From positions 247,770 to 311,769 of the forward strand of contig NW_008706824.1 in NCBI RefSeq assembly GCF_000327385.1: a stretch of 64,000 nt of DNA, given 5' to 3'. This stretch comes from Lottia gigantea (taxonomy: Eukaryota; Mollusca; Gastropoda; Lottiidae). Under the pieces are notes generated by a model that was not told the origin of the DNA, made no database searches, and saw only the letters and a list, made by a program, of their open reading frames with translations. Shown piece by piece: positions 48,228-60,067 of this stretch; the first letter of the stretch is position 1, and each line of letters opens with the position of its first letter. The position numbers were made by a program, and so were the translations under genes.

Positions 48228-48703
48228 AGTAGTGTATGTCTTTTCGAATATGACGCATTTCACTTCTGCGCATGCGAATCTTTTTCAATGCGTCATATCC
48301 GATAAGACACAACTGCTAAAATGTATTTTAACAGACTCCCCAAACTGCTAAAATGTATTATAACAGACTCCTCAAACTGTTAAAAAAATGTATTATAACA
48401 GATTCCTCCAAACTGTATTATAACAGACTCCATATAAATTACCCAAACCACGGACAAGAATCACTATAATAATACAGTATAAAATAACCGCATTAAAAAA
48501 ATAAAAATGTCTTTAATTTTAAAACACGAACAAAAAAAATTCGAAGGAGACGGTTTCTTCTCTGCGCTAACATCTCTCATCCCCATAGTGGCCAATTTTG
48601 TCTCAAACAACAAATCCCTCATTTCCTCAGAAGCGCAAGCTCTTGGTTCTGTGGCAAAAGCAGGAGTTAATATTAGCGATGCAGTGAAAAAATCTGACGA
48701 ACT
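48228..48703 (+). repeat. Polinton left terminal inverted repeat
   Basis: Matches the right end in reverse complement. It contains a subterminal near-palindrome (48238-48308) and four or five short tandem units with AAATGTATTATAACAGACTCC-type text cut to about 29 bp each. The first small gene begins within it. Confidence 0.9.
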
Positions 48704-48797
48704 TAAAGAACTGCAGCTAATAAGAGATCTAAGAAACAAGAGACTAGAAAGACAAGCCCTAGAAAAACAAGGAATAGGGTTTAAAATCATTGGATAA
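48507..48797 (+). CDS. Polinton part: small protein, unknown
   Basis: About 96 residues. A hydrophobic stretch (FFSALTSLIPIVANFV) is followed by a charged helical C-terminus (ELKELQLIRDLRNKRLERQ). It starts inside the terminal repeat and directly precedes the capsid-type protein. No function is assigned. Confidence 0.55.
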   Translation: MSLILKHEQKKFEGDGFFSALTSLIPIVANFVSNNKSLISSEAQALGSVAKAGVNISDAVKKSDELKELQLIRDLRNKRLERQALEKQGIGFKIIG

Positions 48798-48799
48798 AA

Positions 48800-50080
48800 A
48801 TGGCAAGCAAAAATTACAGATTGGATCCAATCTTTCAATTGTATGATCCGATTCAATATTCGTTCAACAAGAAGAAAGAGGATTACGTAATCATCTCACC
48901 ATCGGTAGGTACAAAGACCCAAATAAACGACGGGGGAAGAGTTACCTTTGAAATTAATTCGTTGTCCAATTGGTTGCTGCTTTCCGATGCCCATATCCGA
49001 TGCGATTTCAAGATCAAAGACGCCACTCAGAATCGAATTCCACAAACCAACACGACTTTAGAAAACAACTTCTTTCCGTCTTTATTCAGCGAAATGGTTT
49101 TGGAAGCTGGTTCAAATCCGATAGAGACCATAAAACACCCCGGCGAGTTTGACACAATGTTGAAAACGGTTCTGTATCCCAAAAACTACGATTCAGTTTC
49201 TGGATGGATTCCCGATGTCGGTGACGGAGAAGTTTTAAAAGATCCGGTCAGAACTGTAGCAAATGACGCAGACCTTGCTAGGATAAGGGTAGTTGCTAGA
49301 AACACACTGGAAAGAGTGACTCGCGGAGTAAATCACGGATTTGAAAAACGAACGCTTCAATACAACAATGTTGTCGAGGTTTCCATAGGTTTGCCGTATA
49401 AAATTCATTTGCAAAGAGAAATCAACGACAACAAAATATTCTTTGGTGAAAACAACTCTGACGCAAAATTGGAAATAACGAATATCCAACTTTACATAAT
49501 GGTAATCACTCCTTCCGTAGAAGTGGAAACGAGAATATTCAACTCTTTAACCAAAGACATCGAAATTGCTTTTCTTCATCGTAACACGGTAGGTAGCATG
49601 ACTTTAACGGGAGAATCCACCACGTGGCCAATCACCAACACCGTCAAACCAGTGAGATATCTAATGGTCGGTTTCAAAAACTTGCCAGACTCTCAGACAA
49701 ACAACAACAACATTTTCAGAGTGGCATTGAACCATACTCAAGATCCCATCATTCGCAAAGTTCAAGTCAGATTGAACAACGATAATTATCCCAATCAACC
49801 TTTGACAATTGATCCTTCCAAAAAAGATTACAACGAATTGTACAGAAACTATAAAAACATGTGCGAATTGTTTTGAAATACGCCTCAGTTTGAATACACA
49901 GATTTTTCACTCAATCATCCAATCTTTTGTTTCGATCTGTCAGCTCATCAAGAAGATCTTTTCAAAACAGGGGTAAACATAAATATTCACATATTAGATG
50001 TAACCGGCTACTGTTTATTGCTGGAAGAAGCAAAACATTTGATCAAAATATCAGATAGAAGAATGATAAGAATTGAATAA
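48800..50080 (+). pseudogene. Polinton part: major-capsid-type protein
   Basis: A region of beta-rich protein beginning DPIFQLYDPIQYSF, with LPYKIHLQREINDNKIFFG and YLMVGFKNLPDSQTNNN. The position next to the packaging ATPase, its size and its beta-strand pattern fit a double jelly-roll capsid protein of this family; direct sequence similarity was not tested. Fossil, not whole. Confidence 0.5.
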
Positions 50081-50097
50081 AAAAACACCCTTTAAAA

Positions 50098-50241
50098 ATG
50101 AAACCAGAAACTTTAGTTATGAAAATAATAGAAGCTATGGAAACAAATTCGCCGACTCTAATAACTTACAACGGTAAAAAAGTGCATATAACCCAAAAGA
50201 TTATCGATAAATACAAACATTGCAAAGTCAGAGACGACTGA
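50098..50241 (+). CDS. Polinton part: small 47-residue frame
   Basis: Begins MKPETLVMKIIEAMETN, ends before the glycine/alanine-rich part. Basic C-terminus. Function unknown. Confidence 0.35.
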   Translation: MKPETLVMKIIEAMETNSPTLITYNGKKVHITQKIIDKYKHCKVRDD

Positions 50242-50242
50242 T

Positions 50243-50668
50243 GAGAATTTAACTAAAAAAGGTGGATTTTTACCTTTATTACTTTTAATCTTTTCTGGTT
50301 TAGTTGCAGCTGGTGCAACTGCTGGTGGAGCTGCTGGGATAGCCGAAGCTGTCAACTCAAATAAAGCAGCTGCAGTAAAAGCAGCTGAAGAACGTAGACA
50401 CAATTTGGCAATGGAAAGAGAAGCACGAGGGGGTTCGGGAGTAGGAGATATTTTAGGGACGGTCAAAGAATTCGGACAAAGATTTGGCGAAGAAACCAAG
50501 AAAACCGTTAAAGAGGGATTAAGCAAATTAATAGATAACATCTACACCGGAGAAATGAAGGTCAAACACAAGGGCAACGCCATATTTTTTAAAAACATAC
50601 GTTCGGGCGAGGGAATCTTTCTTTCAAAGTATAAAGGCAACGGGGTGATTTTTGGTACGAAAATGTAA
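50243..50668 (+). CDS. Polinton part: membrane-active or minor virion-type protein
   Basis: A glycine/alanine-rich hydrophobic segment (FLPLLLLIFSGLVAAGATAG) is followed by a charged helix and a C-terminal FFKNIRSGEGIFLSKYKGNG segment. The order (small hydrophobic protein before the ATPase) is usual for Polintons. The start codon is uncertain. Confidence 0.45.
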   Translation, partial: ENLTKKGGFLPLLLLIFSGLVAAGATAGGAAGIAEAVNSNKAAAVKAAEERRHNLAMEREARGGSGVGDILGTVKEFGQRFGEETKKTVKEGLSKLIDNIYTGEMKVKHKGNAIFFKNIRSGEGIFLSKYKGNGVIFGTKM

Positions 50669-50677
50669 TAAATAAAA

Positions 50678-51402
50678 ATGGGCAAGAAATTCAAACATTC
50701 GGACATATTTCCTAGCAACCCCATGCTCATGTGCATTTGCGGATCTTCGGGATGTGGAAAGACTTATCTCACTTTTAAAATGTTGACAACACTGAACCTT
50801 TTAGATTTCGAGTCTCTGTATATTTACACGACTACTCCCGAACAATCCTATTATCAGTTTCTCAAAGCTTTGGAATACATCTCGAAAGAAGAAGTTCAAG
50901 ACATTTTTCACTACTACGAAAGCAACGAAGACTTGCAAGAGAACGCGGAAATTTAGACGGTTTTATCAAAGAAAAGAATCCTTCTCTGAAACCGACCGAC
51001 GTCAAAGTGTTTCTGACTAAAAACGTCAACGATTTAGACTTGTCTAAAATCGACAACCACCGAAAGAACTTGATTGTCTTTGACGACTGCGTGGCACAAA
51101 AAAGTCAAACCGTTCAACAAGAATTCTTCACGAAAGGAAGACATCACAACTGTCACTGCATATACCAATCCCAATCTTTCTACGGAATGGACGCCATGTT
51201 TATTAGAAAGAACGCAAATTGTTTTTTATTATTCGAATTGAACGACAAAGATTTATCTCAAATCATTCAGTCGATAAATCACGGAATGGAACATTTAAAA
51301 AAGAATGTAAAGCTCAATGGAGAAACCCGGATGATCATGGATATGTATTCGTACTATACTAGAAAACCCGCGGGTGAAAGAGTTATGATCGACATATGTT
51401 AA
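50678..51402 (+). pseudogene. Polinton part: A32/FtsK-type genome packaging ATPase
   Basis: Walker A GSSGCGKT near the N-terminus; Walker B NLIVFDD; then a QEFFTKGRHHNCHCIYQSQS segment that matches the sensor region of this family. It would pump DNA into virions. Fossil, interrupted. Confidence 0.85.
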
Positions 51403-51418
51403 TTTTATTTTTTTTAAA

Positions 51419-52230
51419 ATGACTGATTGGAATAATATTTTAAAAAGAAATAGAGAATATATCAAAGCTAAGAATAAAATAAATACCCAAGTTGAAAATA
51501 ACAGATTACAACAACTCGGATTAACGGAAAATCTACAGACTCTATTTCAACCCATATTAAAAAGTCAAGAAGATATTAAAAAGAAATTAGCTTTAGAACC
51601 CACGCCTCGTATAGAACCCACACCTCATCACCCCAAAGTGATTGAATATAGTGGTGTTATAATTAGGACAGTAGATGATGTAAAACATTATTTTTCAAAC
51701 CCTGACCCAGATTTATCAAAGAGCATTTCACCAATCATTGATGAAGCGGGTTTGTTGTTCAATGGTTTTAGAATAAGATTTAGTGGAAATTCACCACAAT
51801 TCAAAATCGATACAAAAGATTACATATACACATTAACGAGAGGATTAATAGATTTAATGAATGGCGAGGACGTTGAAATTGCCGATTACAAGGATTTAGT
51901 AGCATACTCAAAATTTCTACATGCGATCAGAAAGACAGGACCTGAAACAAGAAGATTGAGAGAAGTTGATTTATATATAACAAAAGTTATTGAGCGAGAT
52001 GAATAGGAGGTAGATGATTATGCAGAAGATTATCCAATCATACAAGAAATAGACGAAATCGATGATATGGTGGCATCTGGACAAGGTATAACTTTTTTAT
52101 CCGACAACAACGAGGAACTAGTTAATAGATTACGAGTAATATTAGCGGCCATGAAGGAAGGTCATCGATCGGACAGACAATACAACGAAGTCAATGGCAT
52201 ATTAAAACGACTTTTGGAGAAAAAAAATCA
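51419..52230 (+). pseudogene. Polinton part: conserved protein of unknown function
   Basis: A charged N-terminal helix (LFQPILKSQEDIKKKLA), a proline-rich linker, and a C-terminal region with YTLTRGLIDLMNGEDVE followed by DYKDLVAYSKFLHAI. It resembles a protein type often found in animal Polintons between the ATPase and the minor capsid gene. Function unknown. Confidence 0.55.
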
Positions 52231-52263
52231 TCACTAAAAAAGACTATATAAACGTCATTAAAA

Positions 52264-52930
52264 ATGTCCAATAAAGAGCAATTGTTCGTTATCACCTCGA
52301 ATAAATCAGACATCAAATTGTCTCTAGACTACGAGTATGAACTCGATCGCAATAAACAGTACGAACTGGGATTAAAGTATTTCTCCGTTTACAATTCCAT
52401 TAGAAACATCAACGAAAAAAACAATCAACTAAAAAATCGACGGATAACGGAGTTACGTTCAAAACCATAAGCTTACTACCGGGAAGCTACGAATACGTAG
52501 CCATCAACGATTACCTATCCGAATACGCAGGAAGCGTGAGCGGTAAAAACAATATCGAATTCGAAGGTAATTTGAATCTGAACAAAAGAAAACTGATCTT
52601 GAGAAATAACAGTCAAGTCGATTTCAACGTAGAAAATTCGTTGAATGCGTTACTAGGGTTCGATAAACGAATATACGCGCAATCGACATTGGCGCCACAC
52701 AAGGCCAACATCGAGAACGACATCGACGTGATCAACATTCACTGTAATTTGATCAACGGTGGATTTTTCAACAAGCTCAAACGCCAAATCATATACAGCA
52801 TACCGACTTTTACGGTGCCGATCGGATACAGAATTATAGAGAAACTATTTACCAGTCAATTCTTTCATGATCAAAGATATAAATCTGGAAATCAAAGACG
52901 GTTAAAACAGGTTCATAGACTTTGGCAACG
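52264..52930 (+). pseudogene. Polinton part: minor-capsid (penton)-type protein
   Basis: Recognisable phrases include FKTISLLPGSYEY, VDFNVENSLNALLGF, VINIHCNLINGG and IYSIPTFTVPIGYRI, the order seen in the single jelly-roll penton-like proteins of animal Polintons. Its 3' end abuts the converging PolB region. Fossil, interrupted. Confidence 0.6.
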
Positions 52931-52943
52931 AAGAAATTGTCAT

Positions 52944-55795
52944 TCAACTAAATGTAAAACAATCTTCATTCTCTTCTTGATTAGAAAGATAATCGAAATC
53001 ATCACATTCATAGTTTTCATCAAAACTATACTCATCTTTGTCGTTGTAAGGATACATAATTCCTTCACTTTTTGTTGGTTTTCTTTTAACATTAATCAAA
53101 TAACTTCTAAAAACTTTAGTTTGTTTATCATTTGGAATAACTACTCCATTGGTGAAACTTCTTTCCCATGGTTTCTTAAATTCGTTTGACACATCATGTC
53201 CGGTTGCTAACTGAACGTAATCTTCTACACTTATCTTATCATTAGAATAACCTTTAAACGTTTTCTTTTCTTTTAAAACACCATCAGAAGTCAAAACGAT
53301 GTTGTATTTGACTTTTGGTGCTAAATATAAACCAAATATAATTCCACCGTCACCGTAATCGTTTTTACCTTTGCAATAGTCTTTTTCGGAGACCAAACCA
53401 GCTCTGTTTAGTTTTTTCCAATTGTTGGATGAAATGTACAAACTATCGGTGTCGGTATAGTATATTTCGGGTTTATAAAATCCATTTATGACGTGAATGA
53501 AATTGTTCATTATTTTTTTACTGTGAGATAAAACGAATGATCCCAAATGACTAGGTGTTAGTCGTGTAGATTTACTATCTTCAGTAGTAATCTCTTTTTC
53601 TTCAATTTCTGTTTCAACAACATATTGAGTATCATTAATTTTCTCATAGGTTTTAACACGTGAATCAAAGTTGGCCTGTAAAGTTGCTTCATTCCATAAA
53701 TGTCTAGTTGTGAATATATCTTTCTGAATTGATTTACCATACAAGGAATTACCTAATAATTTCATGCAATTACTACCCACGATATTACCTTCTCGTTTAT
53801 ATTTATTTCTTAGATCTCTCAAAATTAAAATATAATCTCTATAGGGTGGAGTTTTAAAATTTTCTTCGTAAACTATAGCATCTAATATTCTAATAATTCG
53901 TCCACTATTTCTTGAATATCGACCGCTGTTAATACGTCGTGACAGAAACCATTTCTGAACCTGATTTTAGTGCCAGTTTCCTTTTTACCTTCTTCGTGAA
54001 AGTGATTTTATCTTTAGCTGGTATCGGTTGGAAGAACATGTTTTTTGGATAGTCAAACCACACTGTTAAAATAGCTGTTCTAGGTCTGAATTTTTGTTTA
54101 TTGAAGAGTTTTACAAATTCTTTTTCTTCTTCTGGTAGAAACGGTCTTCCACTTTCCGCTCTCGGATATTCACTGTCTAAATCCGACATGGCGGAAGCGT
54201 ATAAACCGTTAGCATCAAATGCCATTAGTTTAGTACATTCTATTTTTTTTAAGTCTCGAATGAACCTCCGTTTTGTCTTTTGCGCTTGCGCTGTATTCTT
54301 TGAATAAATCAATTATGTTATTACTTTCAAGTTCTGTATATTCCTTTAATACGTTACAAATTTCATCCATTTTGTTCGTTTCAAATGATTTTCTAATTGC
54401 CGAAACTCTTCCTCCTTTAATAGATCGTCTGATAAAATTTCTTATAAAAGGATTAGTGTGCGAATAAACTTTTTGTATATTTTCTTTTTCGTTATGTTTC
54501 GCAACCATTCTAGTAGTTTCATACCATTCTTCTTCAAACATTTCTTTATCGTAATGATATAAATAATACCAACCCTTTAAAGATAAAGATGGAGCCGTTA
54601 GATTATTGGACATATTTTGGTTTACAACTTCTTTCATGACTTGGTTGTATTTCATCAAACAAGCTCCCAAACGGAGAGTGTCTCTCTTGGCGTAAGGTTC
54701 CCATTCGTGTCTCAATTCCTCCCAGTTGTCTTGCGTGTATTTAGCGATATCTACGTCGGCAATCTTTCTCAAATTCGCGGGAAGATTGGAAGAATTTCCC
54801 CATGCAGCCAAACTAGAGGATTCGTGTTGGTAGGAACACGTGAAATTAATATGTTGTAAATAATTACCCTTTATTTCTTTCTGTCTTTTCCATTTTTTCT
54901 GTAAATCTTCATCTGTGTATGGATTAGATAAACGAAAAGATAGAATTCCTATGGGTGTTTTTAAAGGGCAATGCGTTAGTTTTTTTGCATTTTTAAGCAC
55001 GATCCAGTTGTCGAAACCACTGCCGTTATGAGAAATTAATATTAATCTGTTTCTATCATATTGACCTAAATATTTCAACATTTGATCTATACAATCTGTA
55101 CCTACAAATATTTCTACTACATTCATTAGTTTATCATAAATTCTTCTGGAACATTATCAGTAAGGAAGATATCTTTTATCATTTCTAACTTTTTTCTTTG
55201 TTTTTCTAAATTAATTAAAGTGCAGGCATAAGGAATTGCTCTTCGCGTGTCTTTTTCTGAATACGTTTCGCAATCCCAAGCGAATAACGCATCATCACTC
55301 ATACTTGAAAGCACGTTTAGTTTGAGAGGTGAAACCTGTGTTACTGCGTTATCGTCTCTACACGTTTTCCACAACTGTTCGTAATTGTCTTCTATTTCTT
55401 GAATTCCCAAACTTTTTTGGCTTCTTCTAATCAAACAGAAATGCGAGTTGTGTAAGTAAAAAACCCAATCTAATTCATCATATAAGTCTCTGGGATGAAA
55501 ATGTCTGTTTTTGGGATTATAAATTTGAAACGAAGTGTTAAATTTCTTGTTGAATTCCTTCATTCTAGCACAAGTCATCACTCCTTTTCTATTTGCTATT
55601 GAAAACCCGTTGATGTATTCTTAAAAATTTACACGTTAAATCTTTGTTCAAAACACGATTGACGCATTTGATAAAACAGTGACCATCTGTAGGTATGTAA
55701 CAATTTTCGCCTTCGTATTCATTTATCTTTTTAAGTAGATCAGTTCCTCCTCTACCAACTCTCGATCTTTTTATTTCTTGGAAATTGTCTTTCAT
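52944..55795 (-). pseudogene. Polinton part: protein-primed family B DNA polymerase
   Basis: An N-terminal region with GENCYIPTDGHCFIKCVNRV, then exonuclease motifs FAWDCET (Exo I), HNGSGFDNW (Exo II) and YAKRDTLRLG (Exo III), and polymerase motifs FDANGLYASAM (motif A), KLLGNSLYGK (motif B) and YTDTDSLY (motif C). This is the pPolB of Polintons and copies the element by protein priming. Fossil, with several breaks. Confidence 0.95.
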
Positions 55796-55819
55796 TAAAA
55801 TTATTTTTCCTGTAAAATA

Positions 55820-56047
55820 CTAATCGGAAGCATCAGATTTTTTGTCCATATTTGAAAAGATATTGTGAAAAGTTTTGGCATTGAAACCGAGGAGTGACAT
55901 GTATTGTCTGTGATTGCCTTCCTCGACTATTTCTCCATCTATTTTAATTTGTCCTTTGAATGTTTTAAATTTATCAGAGATAGCCTTGATAACATAGGAA
56001 AATAGGGCGTTTTCTATCAATGTTTCATCGTGTTCGATTTTATTCAT
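55820..56047 (-). CDS. Polinton part: small protein, unknown
   Basis: 75 residues, MNKIEHDETLIENALFSYV start, no membrane segment. It lies between PolB and the next small protein with a spacer of about 25 bp. Not recognised. Confidence 0.45.
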   Translation of the reverse strand: MNKIEHDETLIENALFSYVIKAISDKFKTFKGQIKIDGEIVEEGNHRQYMSLLGFNAKTFHNIFSNMDKKSDASD

Positions 56048-56071
56048 ATTTTTTTAAGTATATATTTTTGA

Positions 56072-56320
56072 TTATTTCTTTATTTTGACCGCTGATATTT
56101 CTGTATTGAATTCTTCTAATTCTTCAACTGTTATGTTCTTGTCTTCTCTCGATCTTTCGAAAAAGATATACGATTGATTAAGATACATATTCAAGATATC
56201 CGTTTTCTTTTTATAATGAGCTTTCTTTTTGCTTGTGAAACCTAAAGTGATGAGGCCGCAAGAGGCCGTTTGAACGACTGTTAATGCAGCCAATACGGTT
56301 GGGACGATGACCGGAAACAT
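56072..56320 (-). CDS. Polinton part: small membrane protein
   Basis: 82 residues: an N-terminal hydrophobic helix (VIVPTVLAALTVVQTASCGL), a lysine cluster (TSKKKAHYKKKTD) and an acidic C-terminus (NITVEELEEFN). A holin-like or virion membrane role is possible but not shown. Confidence 0.5.
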   Translation of the reverse strand: MFPVIVPTVLAALTVVQTASCGLITLGFTSKKKAHYKKKTDILNMYLNQSYIFFERSREDKNITVEELEEFNTEISAVKIKK

Positions 56321-56324
56321 TAAT

Positions 56325-56498
56325 CTACCAGTCGTTGGCCGTTGCCACCGTTACTCCTACCGTTAGAACTGTTCTCGCTGTTTTGAAAACAGAATCGATT
56401 CTACTCCATGTTTTCCTGCATGAATTGTACTGTCTTAACTTTATTTTCAACTCTTCTTGTTTGTCTATCATGTATTGTTGTCTGCTTTCGAGTTCCAT
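56325..56498 (-). CDS. Polinton part: 57-residue helical protein
   Basis: Starts MELESRQQYMIDKQEELKIK and ends in an alanine/valine-rich tail (TVLTVGVTVATANDW). It has a basic N-terminal helix then a hydrophobic stretch. The stop lies a few bases before the start of the next small gene (56320), as in a compact operon-like array. Function unknown. Confidence 0.5.
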   Translation of the reverse strand: MELESRQQYMIDKQEELKIKLRQYNSCRKTWSRIDSVFKTARTVLTVGVTVATANDW

Positions 56499-56625
56499 TT
56501 TTTAAGTTGTTAAATTAAGTGAATTTCCGATTAATAGAACCACGGAATATCAAATAGAGAGAAGTCGTTTGGCCTAGCATTATTATTAAATTTTCGAGTA
56601 TTAAAAGTAAAAACATTTACGCGTA

Positions 56626-58222
56626 CTAACGACATTTCTTTTTTCGTATGGTCCTCGTTAAGATGATAGGAATATTTTCTTTTTCCATGTTTATCTTGGC
56701 TTTAAATATATAACCACCAGCAACAAGGATGGAGTCGGAACCTTCGACAAACGTTAAATGTACTATAAACTCTCGTTCTTGTTGACTTTTATGAACATCG
56801 ATCGAGGTGTATTTGTCACCTAAAGCGAAATACAGTTTTACGTATTCAAAGTCTGTTGTTCGTAAAAACTCGTGACTGCTCGATTCTATTGATCCGTGTT
56901 TGTGTAAGCGTCGTGGAATTTTGTCAATGTTGGTTGATGGTGGATTTTCCGTCTCCAATATCGTATCTAAATCCATGATTCCAATGATATCCTTATCATT
57001 TTCTACTTCCATTTCAAAGGTGTTTACATATTTACCATTTTTCGTTTCAATTTCCTGATCCCTTTTATCAATCAAACGTATATTCTCTTCCAAATTACCA
57101 TCATTGAATAATGAAATATGTTTGACGACCTTACCGGTTTGTTTGAAGACTACTTTATTGACTTTAACCTTCATGGGAAACTCTATTTGAATCAGACAAT
57201 TACCTCGAAAAGTAAACGCTTCCGTTTCGCCGATATCGAATACGTTTTTAGGTTCTCCGTATACGAGAGAACCCACTTTTATTTCTACTTTGAATCCGTA
57301 TTTGTTTGATTTATAAATTTGGTCTTTTTCATCGAAGAAAGTGTCACTTTCGAATGGAAGATTGAAATAATACGATTTGTCCGTGACAATAGCTTCTAAT
57401 TTGGTCAACTTTCTCTCTTGTCTCAAAAAATCGTCACGAATTCTAGATACCAAAAGATTGACCTGTTCTTTAATATAATTTTTCATATCATCTCGAAATT
57501 TATTTTGAAGAAAGTTTTTAATCACACCCACTTCTTTTTCTAATTCGTCCGTGATTTTAGTACCCAAAGCAGTCAATTGTCGTTTCAACGCATCTTTGTT
57601 AATGGGATGTGCGAGATTGTTAATTATATTTTGAACATCTGATTTTTGCTTCGCGAACTTTTCGTTCAATTTCGATATTGAATTTTGTAACTCAGTTTTG
57701 TCCGCGGTCTTGTCTAGTTCTGCTAGCAATTCGCCATGTTTTCTTTCCAAAGCGGTTAGTTTTTGTTTCAATCTATCCTCGTTTACATTTGGGTTATGTA
57801 TTAAACGTTGAACGTCTATTTTTACCTTCGTAATCTTATCGTCTAATTTAGATATTAAATTTTGCAACTGACTTGTTTTATCCAATTGAATAAGACGTTT
57901 CAAACTCGTTAACTTTTGTTGTAGTTTGGGTTCGTCCACAAGATTTTTAATATTTCGTCTGAGGTATCTTTTCACGTCAGTTATTCTATTTTCAACATGG
58001 TCCTTATCTATTTGAATTTGATCCAGTATATTTCTTGTTCACGGCATCGTTATCGTTTCCTGGAAACTTTAAATTAGTTATTTTGAAATTGTTCATATCG
58101 ATATCCCCTTGTAAGGTGTCTCCGATTTGATCCACGAAAAAAGGTTTCGCTTTGTTTATAAACGCCGTTATGGGATTTTTAGATTCTAGAGGTAAAGACC
58201 CTAATCCAAACTTGTTTGCCAT
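56626..58222 (-). pseudogene. Polinton part: fiber-like attachment protein
   Basis: The N-terminal part includes GDIDMNNFKITNLKFPG followed by DNDAVNKKY, a phrase typical of phage-like tail fiber and Polinton fiber proteins. A long coiled-coil region of repeated LKQKLTALERKHGELL-type heptads follows, then a beta-rich head of about 240 residues (from YYFNLPFESDTFFDEKD). A trimeric stalk and receptor-binding head are inferred. Fossil. Confidence 0.7.
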
Positions 58223-58224
58223 TT

Positions 58225-58641
58225 TTATTGAGTTAAATTTATTATAATTTCTTCAAACTTTTCTCCCAAACTCAACCGATATAAAACCCAAAGCGACAGC
58301 TGTCCACACAGCTTTTGTCCTGGCATTTGAATTTGAAACGTAGAACATTTGATTGGTTTGTTAGTCAATTTCGTTATCTCTTCTGTCGGTTCTAAACCGA
58401 AAGAATCAAAGAAATAAAAATTATTCGAAGAATCTTTGTGTAGAGCAGAGTGATGAACTCCTTTTTGATCCGACGTGTGAATGTTTGTGATGGCGTAAAA
58501 TTTACCTTTCTTGTATTTCAGTTCATCAATTTCATCTCGCATGCAATAATAAAACGGCGATACGTTCAATTCCTTGGCCAATTTCACAAGTTGAAAATTT
58601 GTGGTCGTGTCTTTTCCGTATTTATCGAGAAATGCATTCAT
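58225..58641 (-). CDS. Polinton part: adenain-type cysteine protease
   Basis: 138 residues. The catalytic triad of C5/C48 proteases is visible: His in GVHHSALH (about 72), Asp in YFFDSFG (about 86), then the QKLCGQLSLW segment with Cys near 123 and the preceding Gln. It would mature virion proteins. It lies next to the fiber-like part. Confidence 0.85.
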   Translation of the reverse strand: MNAFLDKYGKDTTTNFQLVKLAKELNVSPFYYCMRDEIDELKYKKGKFYAITNIHTSDQKGVHHSALHKDSSNNFYFFDSFGLEPTEEITKLTNKPIKCSTFQIQMPGQKLCGQLSLWVLYRLSLGEKFEEIIINLTQ

Positions 58642-58644
58642 TTT

Positions 58645-58890
58645 TTAAGTTGATTTTTTTAGGTGTTTTTCGAAGTAGGCGGTAAGTATTGCTGAAGACC
58701 CAATTGACGAAATATATACGTAATTTGTGTTTGAAAAAACGTGTATAACATTCTGATAAAACACATTCAATAATATTTTGAAGATAAATTTACATTTAAA
58801 TTTAAAAAATCTTAATTTAAGAGAGCGTAAATGCTTGTCGACATCTAAATTTCTTAACCTTTCATCAAAATCTTCATTTTCGAGATTCAT
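58645..58890 (-). CDS. Polinton part: small protein, unknown
   Basis: 81 residues with a basic centre (LRSLKLRFFKFKCKFIF) and a hydrophobic segment. No recognised family. Confidence 0.35.
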   Translation of the reverse strand: MNLENEDFDERLRNLDVDKHLRSLKLRFFKFKCKFIFKILLNVFYQNVIHVFSNTNYVYISSIGSSAILTAYFEKHLKKST

Positions 58891-58904
58891 TTTTAAAAGT
58901 CAGT

Positions 58905-59500
58905 TTTTTGAAGTTCATTTTGATAAAACCTTCCTATGATTTGTTCTTTGTCTTGATCGATCAATTCATACGTGGGAGGTGATGTGCAGTTTACTTTATC
59001 AACGATGAATATCTCGTTAGTCCAATACCCGACGTAACCTTTCTGAAACAATGATTTATATTTAAAATACGAACTCGATCTCCAACTTTGAATTTGGGTT
59101 TAATATTCAAATTGCTAATCTCGTTTTCAAAGTTGTTTCGAGTGTTGACGGACTTTATGATATTCGGGTTATTAGAGGCTTGCGTTGGCGTCACACCTAT
59201 AGACGAATGTATTTTGTTATTGTATTCGTCGACAACAACTGGTATTATTTTAAGCCATTTTTGAGATTTCAATTCCGTGAATTTCTTGAATAATTTGCCT
59301 TTAAGAGTCCTGTTGAATCTTTCTATCACTACGGCCTTACCTTCGTTATGCGTGCTGTAAATTTCAAACCCCCAGAGATTTCACATTTCTATTGTAGAAT
59401 TCGCTTCCTTTATCAACCCACAACTTTAGGGGTCGTCTGTCGGATTGTTTCATTATGGTTTCGAATGCTTGTTTGACAGTCAGACCCGATTTGTTTTTCA
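58905..59500 (-). pseudogene. Polinton part: retroviral-type integrase, incomplete
   Basis: The end of an rve integrase core: WVDKGSEFYN, then IERFNRTLKGKLFKKF with the family glutamate, DEYNNKIHSSIGVTPTQA, and a C-terminal PKFKVGDRVRI chromodomain-like start. Only the latter part of the enzyme is recognised. Fossil. Confidence 0.85.
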
Positions 59501-59519
59501 AGGGAAAGACCCAAGCGTA

Positions 59520-59985
59520 TCATCGTTATCAAAAACTTTGACTTTGAGGTAATGTTTGTTTTTTCGAAATTCTTCATAATCTCGTCTGCTATGCCCATAC
59601 CCAATTTCAATTTTGCCTTCAAGAGTTTTATGATAAGAGCCCTTTGTAATTTCTCTTTGAAAGTGGGATAGGGAATATTTTCGAGTTCGTCTATCATTTG
59701 TTTGTCTGCTTGGTGTCTGAATGTTATGTCTTTGTTTCTGTATGTCGTGTCGTGTTTGAGCGCAGCTGCGTCAACTCTATTAACGGGTTCTTCCCCTGGT
59801 TTGGGATTATCATTTTCATCCAATCGTAGATCTAATCTCGTGCTTGGACCTGTATAATTGTGCCCTGGGAGATGTTTTTCTCCGGGATATTTTGCCCATG
59901 GGAATCCAGGAAGAGAACCCAATGACTTTTGAATGTCTCCCGCACCGAAATACGTTTTAGGAGGATGGACATTTATTAAAGACAT
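59520..59985 (-). pseudogene. Polinton part: PLA2-like protein
   Basis: LPGHNYTGPSTRLDLRLDE followed by PVNRVDAAALKHDTTYRN recalls the calcium loop (YxGPxxxLD) and HD catalytic pair of parvovirus VP1-type phospholipase A2. In parvoviruses this domain lets virions leave endosomes. A basic C-terminal helix follows. Fossil. Confidence 0.65.
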
Positions 59986-60067
59986 ATTTGTCCAATAATG
60001 AAATAAACACCATATATTTTTAATACGAAAGATTTAATACCAGGAGAAAATTATTCAAGCCATAGAA

